A stretch of 18,446 nucleotides of DNA from CAYYVJ01 sp964475115 (GTDB taxonomy: Bacteria; Bacillota; Clostridia; Lachnospirales; Lachnospiraceae), in the NCBI GenBank assembly GCA_964475115.1, contig CAYYVJ010000038.1, positions 1 to 18,446 of the forward strand. Reading direction: 5' to 3'. Both the position numbers and the translations under genes were made by a program. Positions 7,617 to 14,915 of this stretch are shown here, one piece after another (positions within the stretch are counted from its first letter, which is position 1; every line of letters starts with the position of its first letter). Under the pieces are notes generated by a model. It was not told where the DNA came from. It saw only the letters and a list, made by a program, of their open reading frames with translations, and searched no databases.

Positions 7617-8628
7617 AAAGTATAAAATTATTTTGTGGATTTTCTTTTTCGGATTGATTGCACTTGCTAGTTGTAGTCTGAGACCTTTGAAAAACCTTCA
7701 AGATAGTGTATCTGAAGAAATAGAAGATATTGATTCAGATTTAATTATTGTAGGTTTCTCCCAACTTGGTTCAGAATCAGACTGGCGCTCGGCAAATACC
7801 AAATCGATACAGAATGCTCTTGTAAGAGAGAATGGTTTTTCTTTGATTTTTTCTAATGGAAGGCAGAGTCAGGAAAATCAGATTAAAGATGTAAGGAGCT
7901 TTATTTTTCAAGAGGTAGATTATATTGTAATTGCCCCTGTAACAGAAAAAGGATGGGATACAGTCTTGGAGGAAGCAAGGGAAGCAGGCATTCCAGTTAT
8001 AATTGTGGATCGTATGATTACGACAGAAGATGAAAGTCTTTATGTCGCATGTGTTGGTACTGATAAATATGCAGAAGGAATGAAAGCAGGACAGTGGCTA
8101 GAAAAATATCTAAAGCAAGAAAACAAGGAGGATGTAAATATTATTGTCCTAGAGGGAACCTTAAATTCAACGTCTCAAATTGGACGTTCGAAAGGATTTG
8201 AAGATGTAGCTAGCATACATAAGAATTGGAACATTCTTGCACATGAAAGTGGTGATTTTACCAAAGCAAAGGGTAAGGAAGTTATGATGAAATATTTACA
8301 AGAATTTGATGATATTGATGTTTTGCTTTCACAAAATGATGATATGACCTTTGGTGCTATAGAGGCAATACAAGAAGCAGGGTTAACTTGTGGGGTAGAT
8401 GGAAAGATCACAGTCATATCCTTTGATGCGGTATCGAAGGCATTTGATATGATGGAAGAGGGATTAATTAATGTAGATATTGAATGTAATCCCTTACAGG
8501 GTCAATTAATTGCTGAGATTATAGAGCGCTTAGAAAAAGGGGAAGAGATTGATAAGCCATCCTATGTAGAAGGAAAGGTTTTTGAGGCAGAAAATGCCGA
8601 TATAGAACGTGTTGGACGAAGTTATTAG
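7609..8628 (+). CDS. YtfQ-like sugar-binding lipoprotein, probable sensor partner of the kinase
   Basis: 339 residues. The signal peptide ends in the lipobox LASC (Cys22), giving a lipid-anchored protein on the outer face of the membrane. The mature part is a type-1 periplasmic binding fold: VGFSQLGSESDWR, QENQIKDVRSF, VDYIVIAPVTEKGWD, AGIPVIIVDR, QNDDMTFGAIEAIQEAG and VDIECNPLQGQ. These follow E. coli YtfQ closely by eye, more so than the second binding protein at 8810. The frame is open further upstream to 7501, inside the kinase gene, but the ATG at 7609 with GAGGTGGG just before it and the signal peptide right after it is the start. It sits in the regulator-kinase operon rather than with the transporter, which argues for a sensing role like XylFII with LytS in Clostridium beijerinckii. 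It might also feed the importer. Confidence 0.9.
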   Translation: MSKKYKIILWIFFFGLIALASCSLRPLKNLQDSVSEEIEDIDSDLIIVGFSQLGSESDWRSANTKSIQNALVRENGFSLIFSNGRQSQENQIKDVRSFIFQEVDYIVIAPVTEKGWDTVLEEAREAGIPVIIVDRMITTEDESLYVACVGTDKYAEGMKAGQWLEKYLKQENKEDVNIIVLEGTLNSTSQIGRSKGFEDVASIHKNWNILAHESGDFTKAKGKEVMMKYLQEFDDIDVLLSQNDDMTFGAIEAIQEAGLTCGVDGKITVISFDAVSKAFDMMEEGLINVDIECNPLQGQLIAEIIERLEKGEEIDKPSYVEGKVFEAENADIERVGRSY

Positions 8629-8809
8629 TAAAAAATCAAACAAAATTCATAGAAAATTCAACCAATCATAAAATAGAAAAGAAATACAGTAAAAAAAAAT
8701 ACAAAGAAAAGAATTCTTTCCGTATTTTTGTGCAAAAAAAGTGAGTATACTTGTGATTACATATAAGTAAACTCATTTTTTTGAGTTCAAATGATTGGAG
8801 GAGATATTT
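8629..8809 (+). promoter_or_regulatory. Promoter/regulatory region of the sugar importer operon
   Basis: 181 bases, extremely A-rich at the left (8632-8705). TATACT at 8746-8751 could be a -10, but nothing like TTGACA lies 17 bases upstream (TATTTT, 8723-8728), as expected for an activator-dependent promoter. AAAATTCA is repeated at 8642-8649 and 8653-8660, an 11-base spacing on one helix face. AACTCA/TGAGTT (8770-8775 with 8782-8787, loop TTTTTT) forms a small hairpin just before the GGAGGAG ribosome site (8797-8803). No good terminator for the upstream gene was seen here, so read-through is possible. Confidence 0.4.
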
Positions 8810-9784
8810 ATGAAAAAAGTAATTTCTTTAGTTCTAGCATTGATGCTTGTGTTTTCCTTAGCAGCCTGTGGTAACAAGGACAGTGCAATTTCAAAAAAAG
8901 CAGATGGAAAAGTTAATGTAGGTGTTGTGCAGACAAATGCTAACGAATCAGATTGGCGTACAGCAAATACAAAATCATTCAACGAAGCTTTTGGGGAAGC
9001 GGGTTTTGAAACAAAAATGGTTTTTGGTGAAGGTGATCATGCAAAACAGATTTCCCAAGCACAGCAGCTTATTCAGGAAGAAGTTGATTATCTTGTAGTA
9101 TTAGGGCTTCAATCAGCTGGTTGGGAAGATGTAGCAAAGGCTGCAAAAGAAGCTGGCATTCCTTTTATTATGGCTGACCGAAAACTTGAGTTGTCAGAGG
9201 ATCTTTATACCGCGATGGTTTGTTCAGATTTCGAGGAAGAAGGTAACAAGGCTGTTGATTGGATAAAGGATCAAGCCCTCGATGCAAGTAAAATTGTAGT
9301 GCTTGGCGGTGATACTGGTTCTTCTGCTCAGCTAGGTCGCTCCAAAGCCATTGAAGACGGCGCTAAAGCAAATGGTTGGGAAATTGTATTTAATCAAAAT
9401 ATGAAAGGTTGGGATGAAACACTTGCTAAGCAGGCCGTAGCTGATCTTATTGCATCTGGAACAGAATTTAACGTTGTTTATGCTGAAAATGATAACATGG
9501 CACGTGGCGCATGTGACGCTATGGACGCTGCTGGTATTACATACGGGAAAGACGGAGATGTAAAGGTTATCGCTTTTGATGCAAATAAGTGGGCACTTGA
9601 AAATGTGCTGGCAGGTAAATTCAACCTTGATGTTGAGTGTAATCCTCTACATGGTCCACGTATTGTTAAGTTAATTAATCAACTTGAGGCTGGTCAGACT
9701 GTTGAAAAAAATGCCTACGTGGATGAAGAAATGTTTGACTGTGAAACCATTACAAAAGAGATCGTAGATGCACGTAGTTATTAA
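8810..9784 (+). CDS. ytfQ: Sugar-binding lipoprotein of the YtfQ family, importer subunit
   Basis: 324 residues. The lipoprotein signal ends in LAAC (Cys20). The binding fold shows VNVGVVQTNANESDWRTANTKS, QISQAQQLIQEEVDYLVV, AGIPFIMADR, VVYAENDNMARGACDAMDAAG and LDVECNPLHGP, ending in DARSY. It is homologous to the lipoprotein at 7609 (shared ESDWR-ANTKS, the DR after AGIP, VECNPL and the final RSY) but differs in several places where that protein matches YtfQ. The ligand may therefore not be exactly the same. A TTG at 8795 is in frame, but the ATG at 8810 lies 6 bases after GGAGGAG and begins the signal peptide. First gene of the importer operon; a hairpin at 9792-9845 separates it from the ATPase gene. 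The symbol is by position and family. Confidence 0.9.
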   Translation: MKKVISLVLALMLVFSLAACGNKDSAISKKADGKVNVGVVQTNANESDWRTANTKSFNEAFGEAGFETKMVFGEGDHAKQISQAQQLIQEEVDYLVVLGLQSAGWEDVAKAAKEAGIPFIMADRKLELSEDLYTAMVCSDFEEEGNKAVDWIKDQALDASKIVVLGGDTGSSAQLGRSKAIEDGAKANGWEIVFNQNMKGWDETLAKQAVADLIASGTEFNVVYAENDNMARGACDAMDAAGITYGKDGDVKVIAFDANKWALENVLAGKFNLDVECNPLHGPRIVKLINQLEAGQTVEKNAYVDEEMFDCETITKEIVDARSY

Positions 9785-9791
9785 ATAAATG

Positions 9792-9845
9792 AATGCGCGG
9801 CACTGAGTATGTGGATATAGTTCGCAGATTCTGGAGCCGCGCATT
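9792..9845 (+). repeat. Intercistronic stem-loop between binding protein and ATPase genes
   Basis: AATGCGCGGC (9792-9801) is perfectly complementary to GCCGCGCATT (9836-9845), a 10-pair GC-rich stem with a 34-base loop. No T-run follows, so complete termination is unlikely. Such hairpins after a binding-protein gene commonly protect the upstream mRNA and lower expression of the ATPase and permeases. That role is inferred here. Confidence 0.6.
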
Positions 9846-9914
9846 TATTAAGTCAAGAAATTGGCGGGATGTTTGAGATATTATTTTTTGAACGGAGGAT
9901 TGAGAATTATTACT

Positions 9915-11432
9915 ATGCAGAAAACAGTACTTACAATGAGAAATATCTATAAAAGCTTTCCTGGTGTACGTGCCTTACAGAATGTGAACTTTACTTTATG
10001 CGAGGGTGAAATCCATGCTTTAATGGGAGAAAATGGTGCAGGAAAATCTACTTTAATTAAGGTTTTGACCGGAGTCTATCATAAGGATGATGGAGAAATC
10101 CAAATGAAAGGAATGAATAAACCGGTTCATATTAAGTCTCCACAGGAAGCGCAAAAACTCGGTATAAGCACAGTATATCAGGAAATTACATTGTGCCCAA
10201 ACCTGACGGTTGCAGAAAATTTGTTTATTGGCAGAGGCAATGATTTGCTTATTGATTGGAGGGAAAGAAACAAAAAGGCGGAAAGTGTTTTGAGAAATTT
10301 AGGTATACTGGCAAAGCCAACTCAGCAATTGTCGAATTGTTCCATTGCGGTTCAGCAAATGGTAGCGATTGCCCGTGCGGTTGATATGGATTGTAAAGTG
10401 TTGATACTTGACGAACCAACCTCGTCTCTTGATGAACATGAGGTTGCCAAATTGTTTTCACTGATGCGTGAACTGAAGGCTAGGGGAGTAGGAATCATTT
10501 TTGTCACCCATTTTCTTGATCAAATGTACGAAATATGCGATAAAATTACAGTTTTACGTAATGGTGAGCTTGTGGGAGAATATCAAATTAATGATTTGTC
10601 TCGGGTGGAGCTTATTGCCAAAATGATGGGTAAGGAACTTGGTGATTTAACTAACATACATAATCAAGCACAATCCGATAGCGATGATTCAAAAGAAATA
10701 ATAATCGAAGCCGAAGGGCTTTCAAGTAATTCTGGAATGAATCCCTTTGATTTCATTACATACAAAGGAGAAGTAACTGGATTTGCGGGTCTGCTCGGTT
10801 CTGGCCGAAGTGAGTGTGTACGTGCAATATTCGGTGCAGACAAGGTTATAAAAGGTAAATTGAGAATTAAAAATGAAGATATCATTATTTCTGCACCAAT
10901 AAAAGCGATGAAGAAAGGAATCGGATATCTTTCTGAGGATAGGAAGCGGGATGGGATTATTGGAGATTTGTCAGTCCGTGAAAACATTATTCTTGCGCTT
11001 CAGGTAATGAAAGGATTCTTTAGGCCATTTACCATGGCTCAGGCCCAAGCTTTTGCCGACGAGTATATTAGCTTGCTAGGTATAAAAACAGCTTCGGCAG
11101 ATACACCTATTAATTCTTTGTCTGGAGGGAATCAGCAAAAGGTAATCCTTGCTCGTTGGTTGCTGACGCATCCTGATTATCTTATTCTTGATGAACCAAC
11201 ACGTGGGATCGATATTGGTACAAAGGTAGAAATTCAAAAACTAGTGCTAAAACTAGCCTCCGAAGGTATGAGCATCACATTTATATCATCTGAGATTGAG
11301 GAAATGCTACGTACCTGTTCAAGGATTATTGTTATGCGCGACCTAAATATAGTGGGAGAGTTACAGGGGGATGATATGACACAGGATAAAATAATGTATA
11401 CAATAGCGGGAGGTGTAAGTCGAAATGTCTAG
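9915..11432 (+). CDS. ytfR: Sugar ABC importer ATPase, tandem nucleotide-binding domains
   Basis: 505 residues from this ATG. The first ATPase half has Walker A GENGAGKST (38-46), a Q-loop at Gln89, a degenerate signature (LSNCSIAVQQ, 139-148), Walker B VLILDEP (162-168) and switch His199. The second half has a degenerate Walker A (LLGSGRSE, Lys replaced by Arg near 298), signature LSGGNQQK (402-409) and Walker B YLILDEP (422-428). This asymmetry is normal for CUT2/RbsA-type carbohydrate importers, and the sequence follows E. coli YtfR throughout. Start: GGAGG at 9894-9898 is 16 bases before this ATG, which is too far. An in-frame ATT at 9906 sits at ideal distance and a TTG at 9900 too close, so the true start may be non-standard. 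The 3' end overlaps the first permease gene by eight bases. Confidence 0.93.
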   Translation: MQKTVLTMRNIYKSFPGVRALQNVNFTLCEGEIHALMGENGAGKSTLIKVLTGVYHKDDGEIQMKGMNKPVHIKSPQEAQKLGISTVYQEITLCPNLTVAENLFIGRGNDLLIDWRERNKKAESVLRNLGILAKPTQQLSNCSIAVQQMVAIARAVDMDCKVLILDEPTSSLDEHEVAKLFSLMRELKARGVGIIFVTHFLDQMYEICDKITVLRNGELVGEYQINDLSRVELIAKMMGKELGDLTNIHNQAQSDSDDSKEIIIEAEGLSSNSGMNPFDFITYKGEVTGFAGLLGSGRSECVRAIFGADKVIKGKLRIKNEDIIISAPIKAMKKGIGYLSEDRKRDGIIGDLSVRENIILALQVMKGFFRPFTMAQAQAFADEYISLLGIKTASADTPINSLSGGNQQKVILARWLLTHPDYLILDEPTRGIDIGTKVEIQKLVLKLASEGMSITFISSEIEEMLRTCSRIIVMRDLNIVGELQGDDMTQDKIMYTIAGGVSRNV

Positions 11433-12465
11433 AAGCGTTATTAGGCACAGATTGTTTATCCCTATTGCCTTTCTTACTTTTCTTTTGTTAATAAATATTT
11501 TAATTAATCCAGGTTTCTTGAAAATAAACTTGGGTAGGGATAGTGGTGGTAATCCAGTTTTGATAGGTAATTTAATTAATATTTTAAACAATGGAACGGA
11601 GCTTGTTATTCTGGCAATTGGTATGACCTTAGTCACAGCATCTTCCAGGGGTCAAGACATAAGCGTAGGTTCTACAGTAGCGATTGTCGGTGGGGTAGTT
11701 ATGCGTGTTTTATGTGGTAGAGAAACCCAACCCTCTGAGTTACAAGCACCCATTTTCCTTGCACTGCTACTTGGATGTATTGCAGGAATGGCTTGCGGGG
11801 CTTTTAATGGTATTCTTGTTTCAAGATTCAAAATACAGCCTATGGTAGCAACACTTATTCTTTTTACAGCGGGACGTTCTATAGGATCTATGGCAATGGG
11901 AGGGCTTAAACCAAAAGCTGTATCATCCTTTGGTTATTATGGTAACTTTATACCAGGATTTCCTGTCCCAACGCCTATACTTATCACTGCAGTTATTGTT
12001 TTGGCAACCTTTTTCCTATTGAAAAAAACGAATCTTACACTATACACCCAAGCTGTAGGTATTAATGATAAGGCTTCAAGCTTAAATGGTTTAGATCCCA
12101 TGCGTATCAAGTTTTTGACTTTTGTAATATTGGGTTTTTGTGTTGGTATCGCAGGTTTTATTCAATCAAGTAGGGTACAAACTGTAAATCCATACACAAT
12201 AGTGCCCAGCATTGAAATGGATGTTATTTTAGCAGTTGCTCTTGGTGGTAATTCACTAGGTGGTGGAAAATTTAATATGACAGGATCAATTATCGGAGCG
12301 TATACAATACAAACATTGTCTTCTGTGTTAACGACTCTAAATGTTAACACAAATGCTGTTCCAGTATTCAAGGCTATCATCATTATTATTCTTGTAGCCA
12401 TACAAACGCCCAAGGTTAAAAGTATCATTGGAAAGAATATAAATGGTAGAAAGGAGCACGCTTAG
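11425..12465 (+). CDS. ytfT: Sugar ABC importer permease 1
   Basis: 346 residues and strongly hydrophobic, with about 8-10 membrane segments. It carries the BPD_transp_2 family marks: LAIGMTLVTASSRGQDISVGS (about 63-83), NGILVSRFKIQPMVATLILF, the cytoplasmic coupling loop around AVGINDKASSLNGL, and ILAVALGGNSLGGGKFN near the end. Order and sequence match E. coli YtfT, which pairs with YjfF to form a heterodimeric channel for furanose sugars. The ATG at 11425 overlaps the ATPase gene by eight bases. Its TAG is one base before the ATG of the next permease. Confidence 0.92.
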   Translation: MSRSVIRHRLFIPIAFLTFLLLINILINPGFLKINLGRDSGGNPVLIGNLINILNNGTELVILAIGMTLVTASSRGQDISVGSTVAIVGGVVMRVLCGRETQPSELQAPIFLALLLGCIAGMACGAFNGILVSRFKIQPMVATLILFTAGRSIGSMAMGGLKPKAVSSFGYYGNFIPGFPVPTPILITAVIVLATFFLLKKTNLTLYTQAVGINDKASSLNGLDPMRIKFLTFVILGFCVGIAGFIQSSRVQTVNPYTIVPSIEMDVILAVALGGNSLGGGKFNMTGSIIGAYTIQTLSSVLTTLNVNTNAVPVFKAIIIIILVAIQTPKVKSIIGKNINGRKEHA

Positions 12466-12466
12466 T

Positions 12467-13477
12467 ATGAAGAAACATGTAAAATCTCTGACCGATACAA
12501 CCTTTTTACTAACAATTACGATTACTATGTTTATTACAATTTATGCGCTTTCCATTCTATTCCTTGGTGGTAAAGGCTTCAGTAAGATTCAGATGTTTTT
12601 TAACCTTTTCAATGAAAACGCAGCATTAATTGTAATTGCTTGTGGACTTTCCATTGTTATGATAACAGGAAGTATTGATATTTCTGTAGGTGGTTCCACA
12701 GCACTTATCTGTACAGCTTGTATCGTTTGTCTTAATAAATATAATTTTAACTTTATAACAGCATTAATTCTTGCTTTAGCTATCGGAATTACATTTGGTG
12801 CAGTTCAAGGATTTCTAATTGCCTACTTGGAGATGCAACCATTCATTGTTACACTGGCAGGTATGTTCTTAGGTAGAGGATTAGTTGCCCTGATCGAAGT
12901 CAATCAGATTCAGGTTGATAATGCAGGATTTGAGATGCTATCAGGTGCACGAATACAGATTCCCTTTTTGGGTGATATCAATAAGAAAGGGGTTTTTATC
13001 CAATCAAAATTAGAATATGGTGTTATCGTATCCATTATTATAGTATGTTTAATGTTTTACTTGCTCAGAAAAACAAGTCTTGGACGCAGTTTTTACGCAG
13101 TAGGTGGAAATTGGCAAAGTGCTCTAATGCTTGGAATAAATGTCAAGGGAACCAGATTTAAGGCCCATTTGCTATGCGGCGTGCTTGCAGGTATTGGAGG
13201 TTTTCTATATTTATTTCACACACGATCCGGATCGGTTCAGCAGGCAACAGGTCTTGAAATGGATGCTATCGCTGCATCCATTATTGGTGGAACATTACTT
13301 ACTGGAGGAGTAGGTAATATCTTTGGTACATTATTTGGCGTATTAACAAGTGGAATTGTATTACTAATTGTTACCGCAATAGGTAGTCAGGATCCATGGT
13401 GGCCACAGATTACACGTGCAGCAATGCTCTGTTTCTTTATTGTACTTCAGAGTGTTATTTGTTCGCGAAAGAAATAA
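12467..13477 (+). CDS. yjfF: Sugar ABC importer permease 2
   Basis: 336 residues, polytopic, BPD_transp_2 family: IVIACGLSIVMITGSIDISVGG (about 55-76), LEMQPFIVTLAGMFLGRGL, AVGGNWQSALMLGINV (coupling loop) and DAIAASIIGGTLLTGGVGN. It is a paralogue of the preceding permease and aligns with E. coli YjfF, so the channel is probably a heterodimer. An ATG at 12443 is in frame but lies before the ribosome site AAAGGAG (12450-12456). The ATG at 12467 is properly spaced and directly follows the preceding stop codon. Last gene of the importer operon; a terminator begins 15 bases downstream. Confidence 0.92.
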   Translation: MKKHVKSLTDTTFLLTITITMFITIYALSILFLGGKGFSKIQMFFNLFNENAALIVIACGLSIVMITGSIDISVGGSTALICTACIVCLNKYNFNFITALILALAIGITFGAVQGFLIAYLEMQPFIVTLAGMFLGRGLVALIEVNQIQVDNAGFEMLSGARIQIPFLGDINKKGVFIQSKLEYGVIVSIIIVCLMFYLLRKTSLGRSFYAVGGNWQSALMLGINVKGTRFKAHLLCGVLAGIGGFLYLFHTRSGSVQQATGLEMDAIAASIIGGTLLTGGVGNIFGTLFGVLTSGIVLLIVTAIGSQDPWWPQITRAAMLCFFIVLQSVICSRKK

Positions 13478-13491
13478 ATGTTCATATTAAT

Positions 13492-13537
13492 AAATTACCT
13501 CGTCGAATCAAATCAATTGGACGAGGTAATTTTATAT
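13492..13537 (+). terminator. Rho-independent terminator of the importer operon
   Basis: AAATTACCTCGTC (13492-13504) pairs perfectly with GACGAGGTAATTT (13520-13532) around a 15-base loop, followed by a T-rich tail. The A-run before the stem means it may also work on the opposite strand. Confidence 0.85.
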
Positions 13538-13542
13538 TTATT

Positions 13543-13563
13543 GCAGAATACTTAATATTCTGC
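13543..13563 (+). promoter_or_regulatory. Operator-like dyad before truncated DUF1905 gene
   Basis: GCAGAATA (13543-13550) and TATTCTGC (13556-13563) form a perfect 8-base inverted repeat with a CTTAA spacer, 47 bases before the next start codon. A second short dyad, TGATA-T-TATCA, lies at 13578-13588. Either could be an operator. No convincing -35/-10 pair was found between the terminator and the gene. Confidence 0.35.
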
Positions 13564-13609
13564 TACTATCTACTCAATGATATTATCAGTAGTAATAGGA
13601 GGTAAAGAG

Positions 13610-13750
13610 ATGGAGAATAAAACTTATGAATATGAAGCCATAATTAAGAAAGTAGCAGACAAAGACGGTGCATATGTTGAATTTCCATATAATATAAAAG
13701 AGGAGTTTAATAAAGGCAGAGTAAAAGTTACGATTAAAGAAAGGATGTAA
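13610..13750 (+). pseudogene. Truncated DUF1905 protein gene
   Basis: 46 residues after a good AGGAGG site. The translation YEYEAIIKKVADKDGAYVEF, then PYNIKEEF and GRVKV, is the start of a DUF1905 domain, which normally continues for about 90 residues or more past GRVKV. Here it stops six residues later (TIKERM, TAA at 13748). The remainder is absent, and the HAD gene begins 18 bases on. It probably arose by deletion. The stub still has intact translation signals, so a short peptide may be made. The role of DUF1905 is not established. Confidence 0.55.
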
Positions 13751-13768
13751 ATGGAAGGGGGAATCATT

Positions 13769-14485
13769 ATGAAAAAACCTAAGATGGTTCTTTTTGATTA
13801 TGGACAGACATTAGTAAATGAAGCAATGTTTGATGGAGTTAAGGGAGTAAGAGAAGTATTAAAATATGCAGAAGATAATAAATATAATCTCTCGGCAGAA
13901 CAGGTTCAGTCTGAGGCAAATACTATCAATAATGATTTAGGTAGGTTTGATCCTATGAAAAGACATCTTTTTCAAGTGGAAGTTCCAAATCATATGTTTA
14001 CAACTTATCTATACGAATCCCTAGGGATAAAAATCACATTAACATCAGATGAAATTGATAGAGTATTTTGGGATGCAGCAGCGCCCGGTAGACCGACAGA
14101 TGGAATAGAAGAGTTCTTGAAATATTTGAAAGAACAGGACATTCGGACAGGTGTAATAAGTAATATTAGTTATTCTGGTAAGATTGTAGAAGAACGAATT
14201 AATACATTAATTCCTAACAATAACTTTGAATTTATTATTGCAACCAGTGAGTGTATGTTCCGAAAGCCAAATAAGAGAATTTTTGATTTGGCTTTGGAAA
14301 AAGCAGGATTTAATGCGGAGGATGTATGGTATATAGGAGACCAGTATGAATGTGATATTGTAGGAGCAAAGAATGCAGAAATATTTGCTGTATGGTATCT
14401 TGGATCGATAGATATGCCTTACACGGAAAAAGAAGATGTGTTTACGGTGCGCAGCTGGAAGGAACTAATGAAAAAGATGTATTGA
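13769..14485 (+). CDS. HAD-superfamily hydrolase, subfamily IA-like
   Basis: 238 residues. Motif I is FDYGQTL with nucleophile Asp10; the residue two further on is Gly12 instead of the Asp found in ordinary HAD phosphatases. Motif II is VISNIS (Ser131), motif III has Lys166 in FRKPNKRIF, and motif IV is YIGDQYECD (Asp191, Asp196). An alpha-helical cap lies between motifs I and II (about 18-95). The missing second Asp is also seen in dehalogenase and phosphonatase types, so a plain phosphatase activity should not be assumed. An ATG at 13751 is in frame but precedes the ribosome site AAGGGGGA (13755-13762); the ATG at 13769 is the likely start. Co-directional with the small genes that follow. 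Confidence 0.85.
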   Translation: MKKPKMVLFDYGQTLVNEAMFDGVKGVREVLKYAEDNKYNLSAEQVQSEANTINNDLGRFDPMKRHLFQVEVPNHMFTTYLYESLGIKITLTSDEIDRVFWDAAAPGRPTDGIEEFLKYLKEQDIRTGVISNISYSGKIVEERINTLIPNNNFEFIIATSECMFRKPNKRIFDLALEKAGFNAEDVWYIGDQYECDIVGAKNAEIFAVWYLGSIDMPYTEKEDVFTVRSWKELMKKMY

Positions 14486-14531
14486 TAAATCTAATAACGA
14501 AATAAATAATGCTAAGAAAAGAAGGATTATA

Positions 14532-14897
14532 GTGGAAATTAAAATTGTTAAAGAACATAATATAGAAATTGCTATTGTTAATAGCAATGAAGTTTTGATA
14601 ACAGATGTACAGTCAGCATTGGACTTTATGGCGACGATAGAATATGAAACGGGTTGTAGTCGTTTTATCGTAAACAAGTCGCTCATATGTGAAGAATTTT
14701 TTGATTTAAAAACGAAAATAGCTGGTGAGATATTACAAAAGTTTATAAATTATTGTAAGAAGATAGCTATAGTAGGCGATTTTTCAATCTATACAAGTAA
14801 TAGTTTAAAAGACTTTATCTATGAGTGTAATAATGGAAAGGATATATTTTTCTTATCTAATGAAAAACAGGCTGTTGAAAAATTAAGTATGAATTAG
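14532..14897 (+). CDS. DUF4180 domain protein
   Basis: 121 residues, starting with GTG at 14532 after a GAAGGA-like site. It matches the DUF4180 pattern as I recall it: VQSALDFMATIEYETGCSRFIVNKSLICEEFFDLKTKIAGEILQKF (in pieces 31-76), then IAIVGDFSIYTSNSLKDFIYECNNG, and a FFLSNEKQAVEKL end. The protein covers the full domain and has no signal peptide or membrane segment, so it should be cytoplasmic. No activity has been established for the family to my knowledge. It stands between a HAD hydrolase and a metallo-hydrolase, with 46 bases upstream and 18 downstream, so co-transcription is likely. Confidence 0.85.
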   Translation: MEIKIVKEHNIEIAIVNSNEVLITDVQSALDFMATIEYETGCSRFIVNKSLICEEFFDLKTKIAGEILQKFINYCKKIAIVGDFSIYTSNSLKDFIYECNNGKDIFFLSNEKQAVEKLSMN

Positions 14898-14915
14898 TTT
14901 ATGTGAGGACATTTT

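Noticed and set aside
10117..10134. AAACCGGTTCAT inside the ATPase gene as a third LacI operator
   Set aside because: It differs from the two matching sites at several positions and lies within coding sequence that is conserved as protein.
13396..13605. Open frame of 69 codons across the operon terminator
   Set aside because: It runs in another frame through the end of the second permease gene and through a perfect terminator hairpin, and it has no ribosome site.
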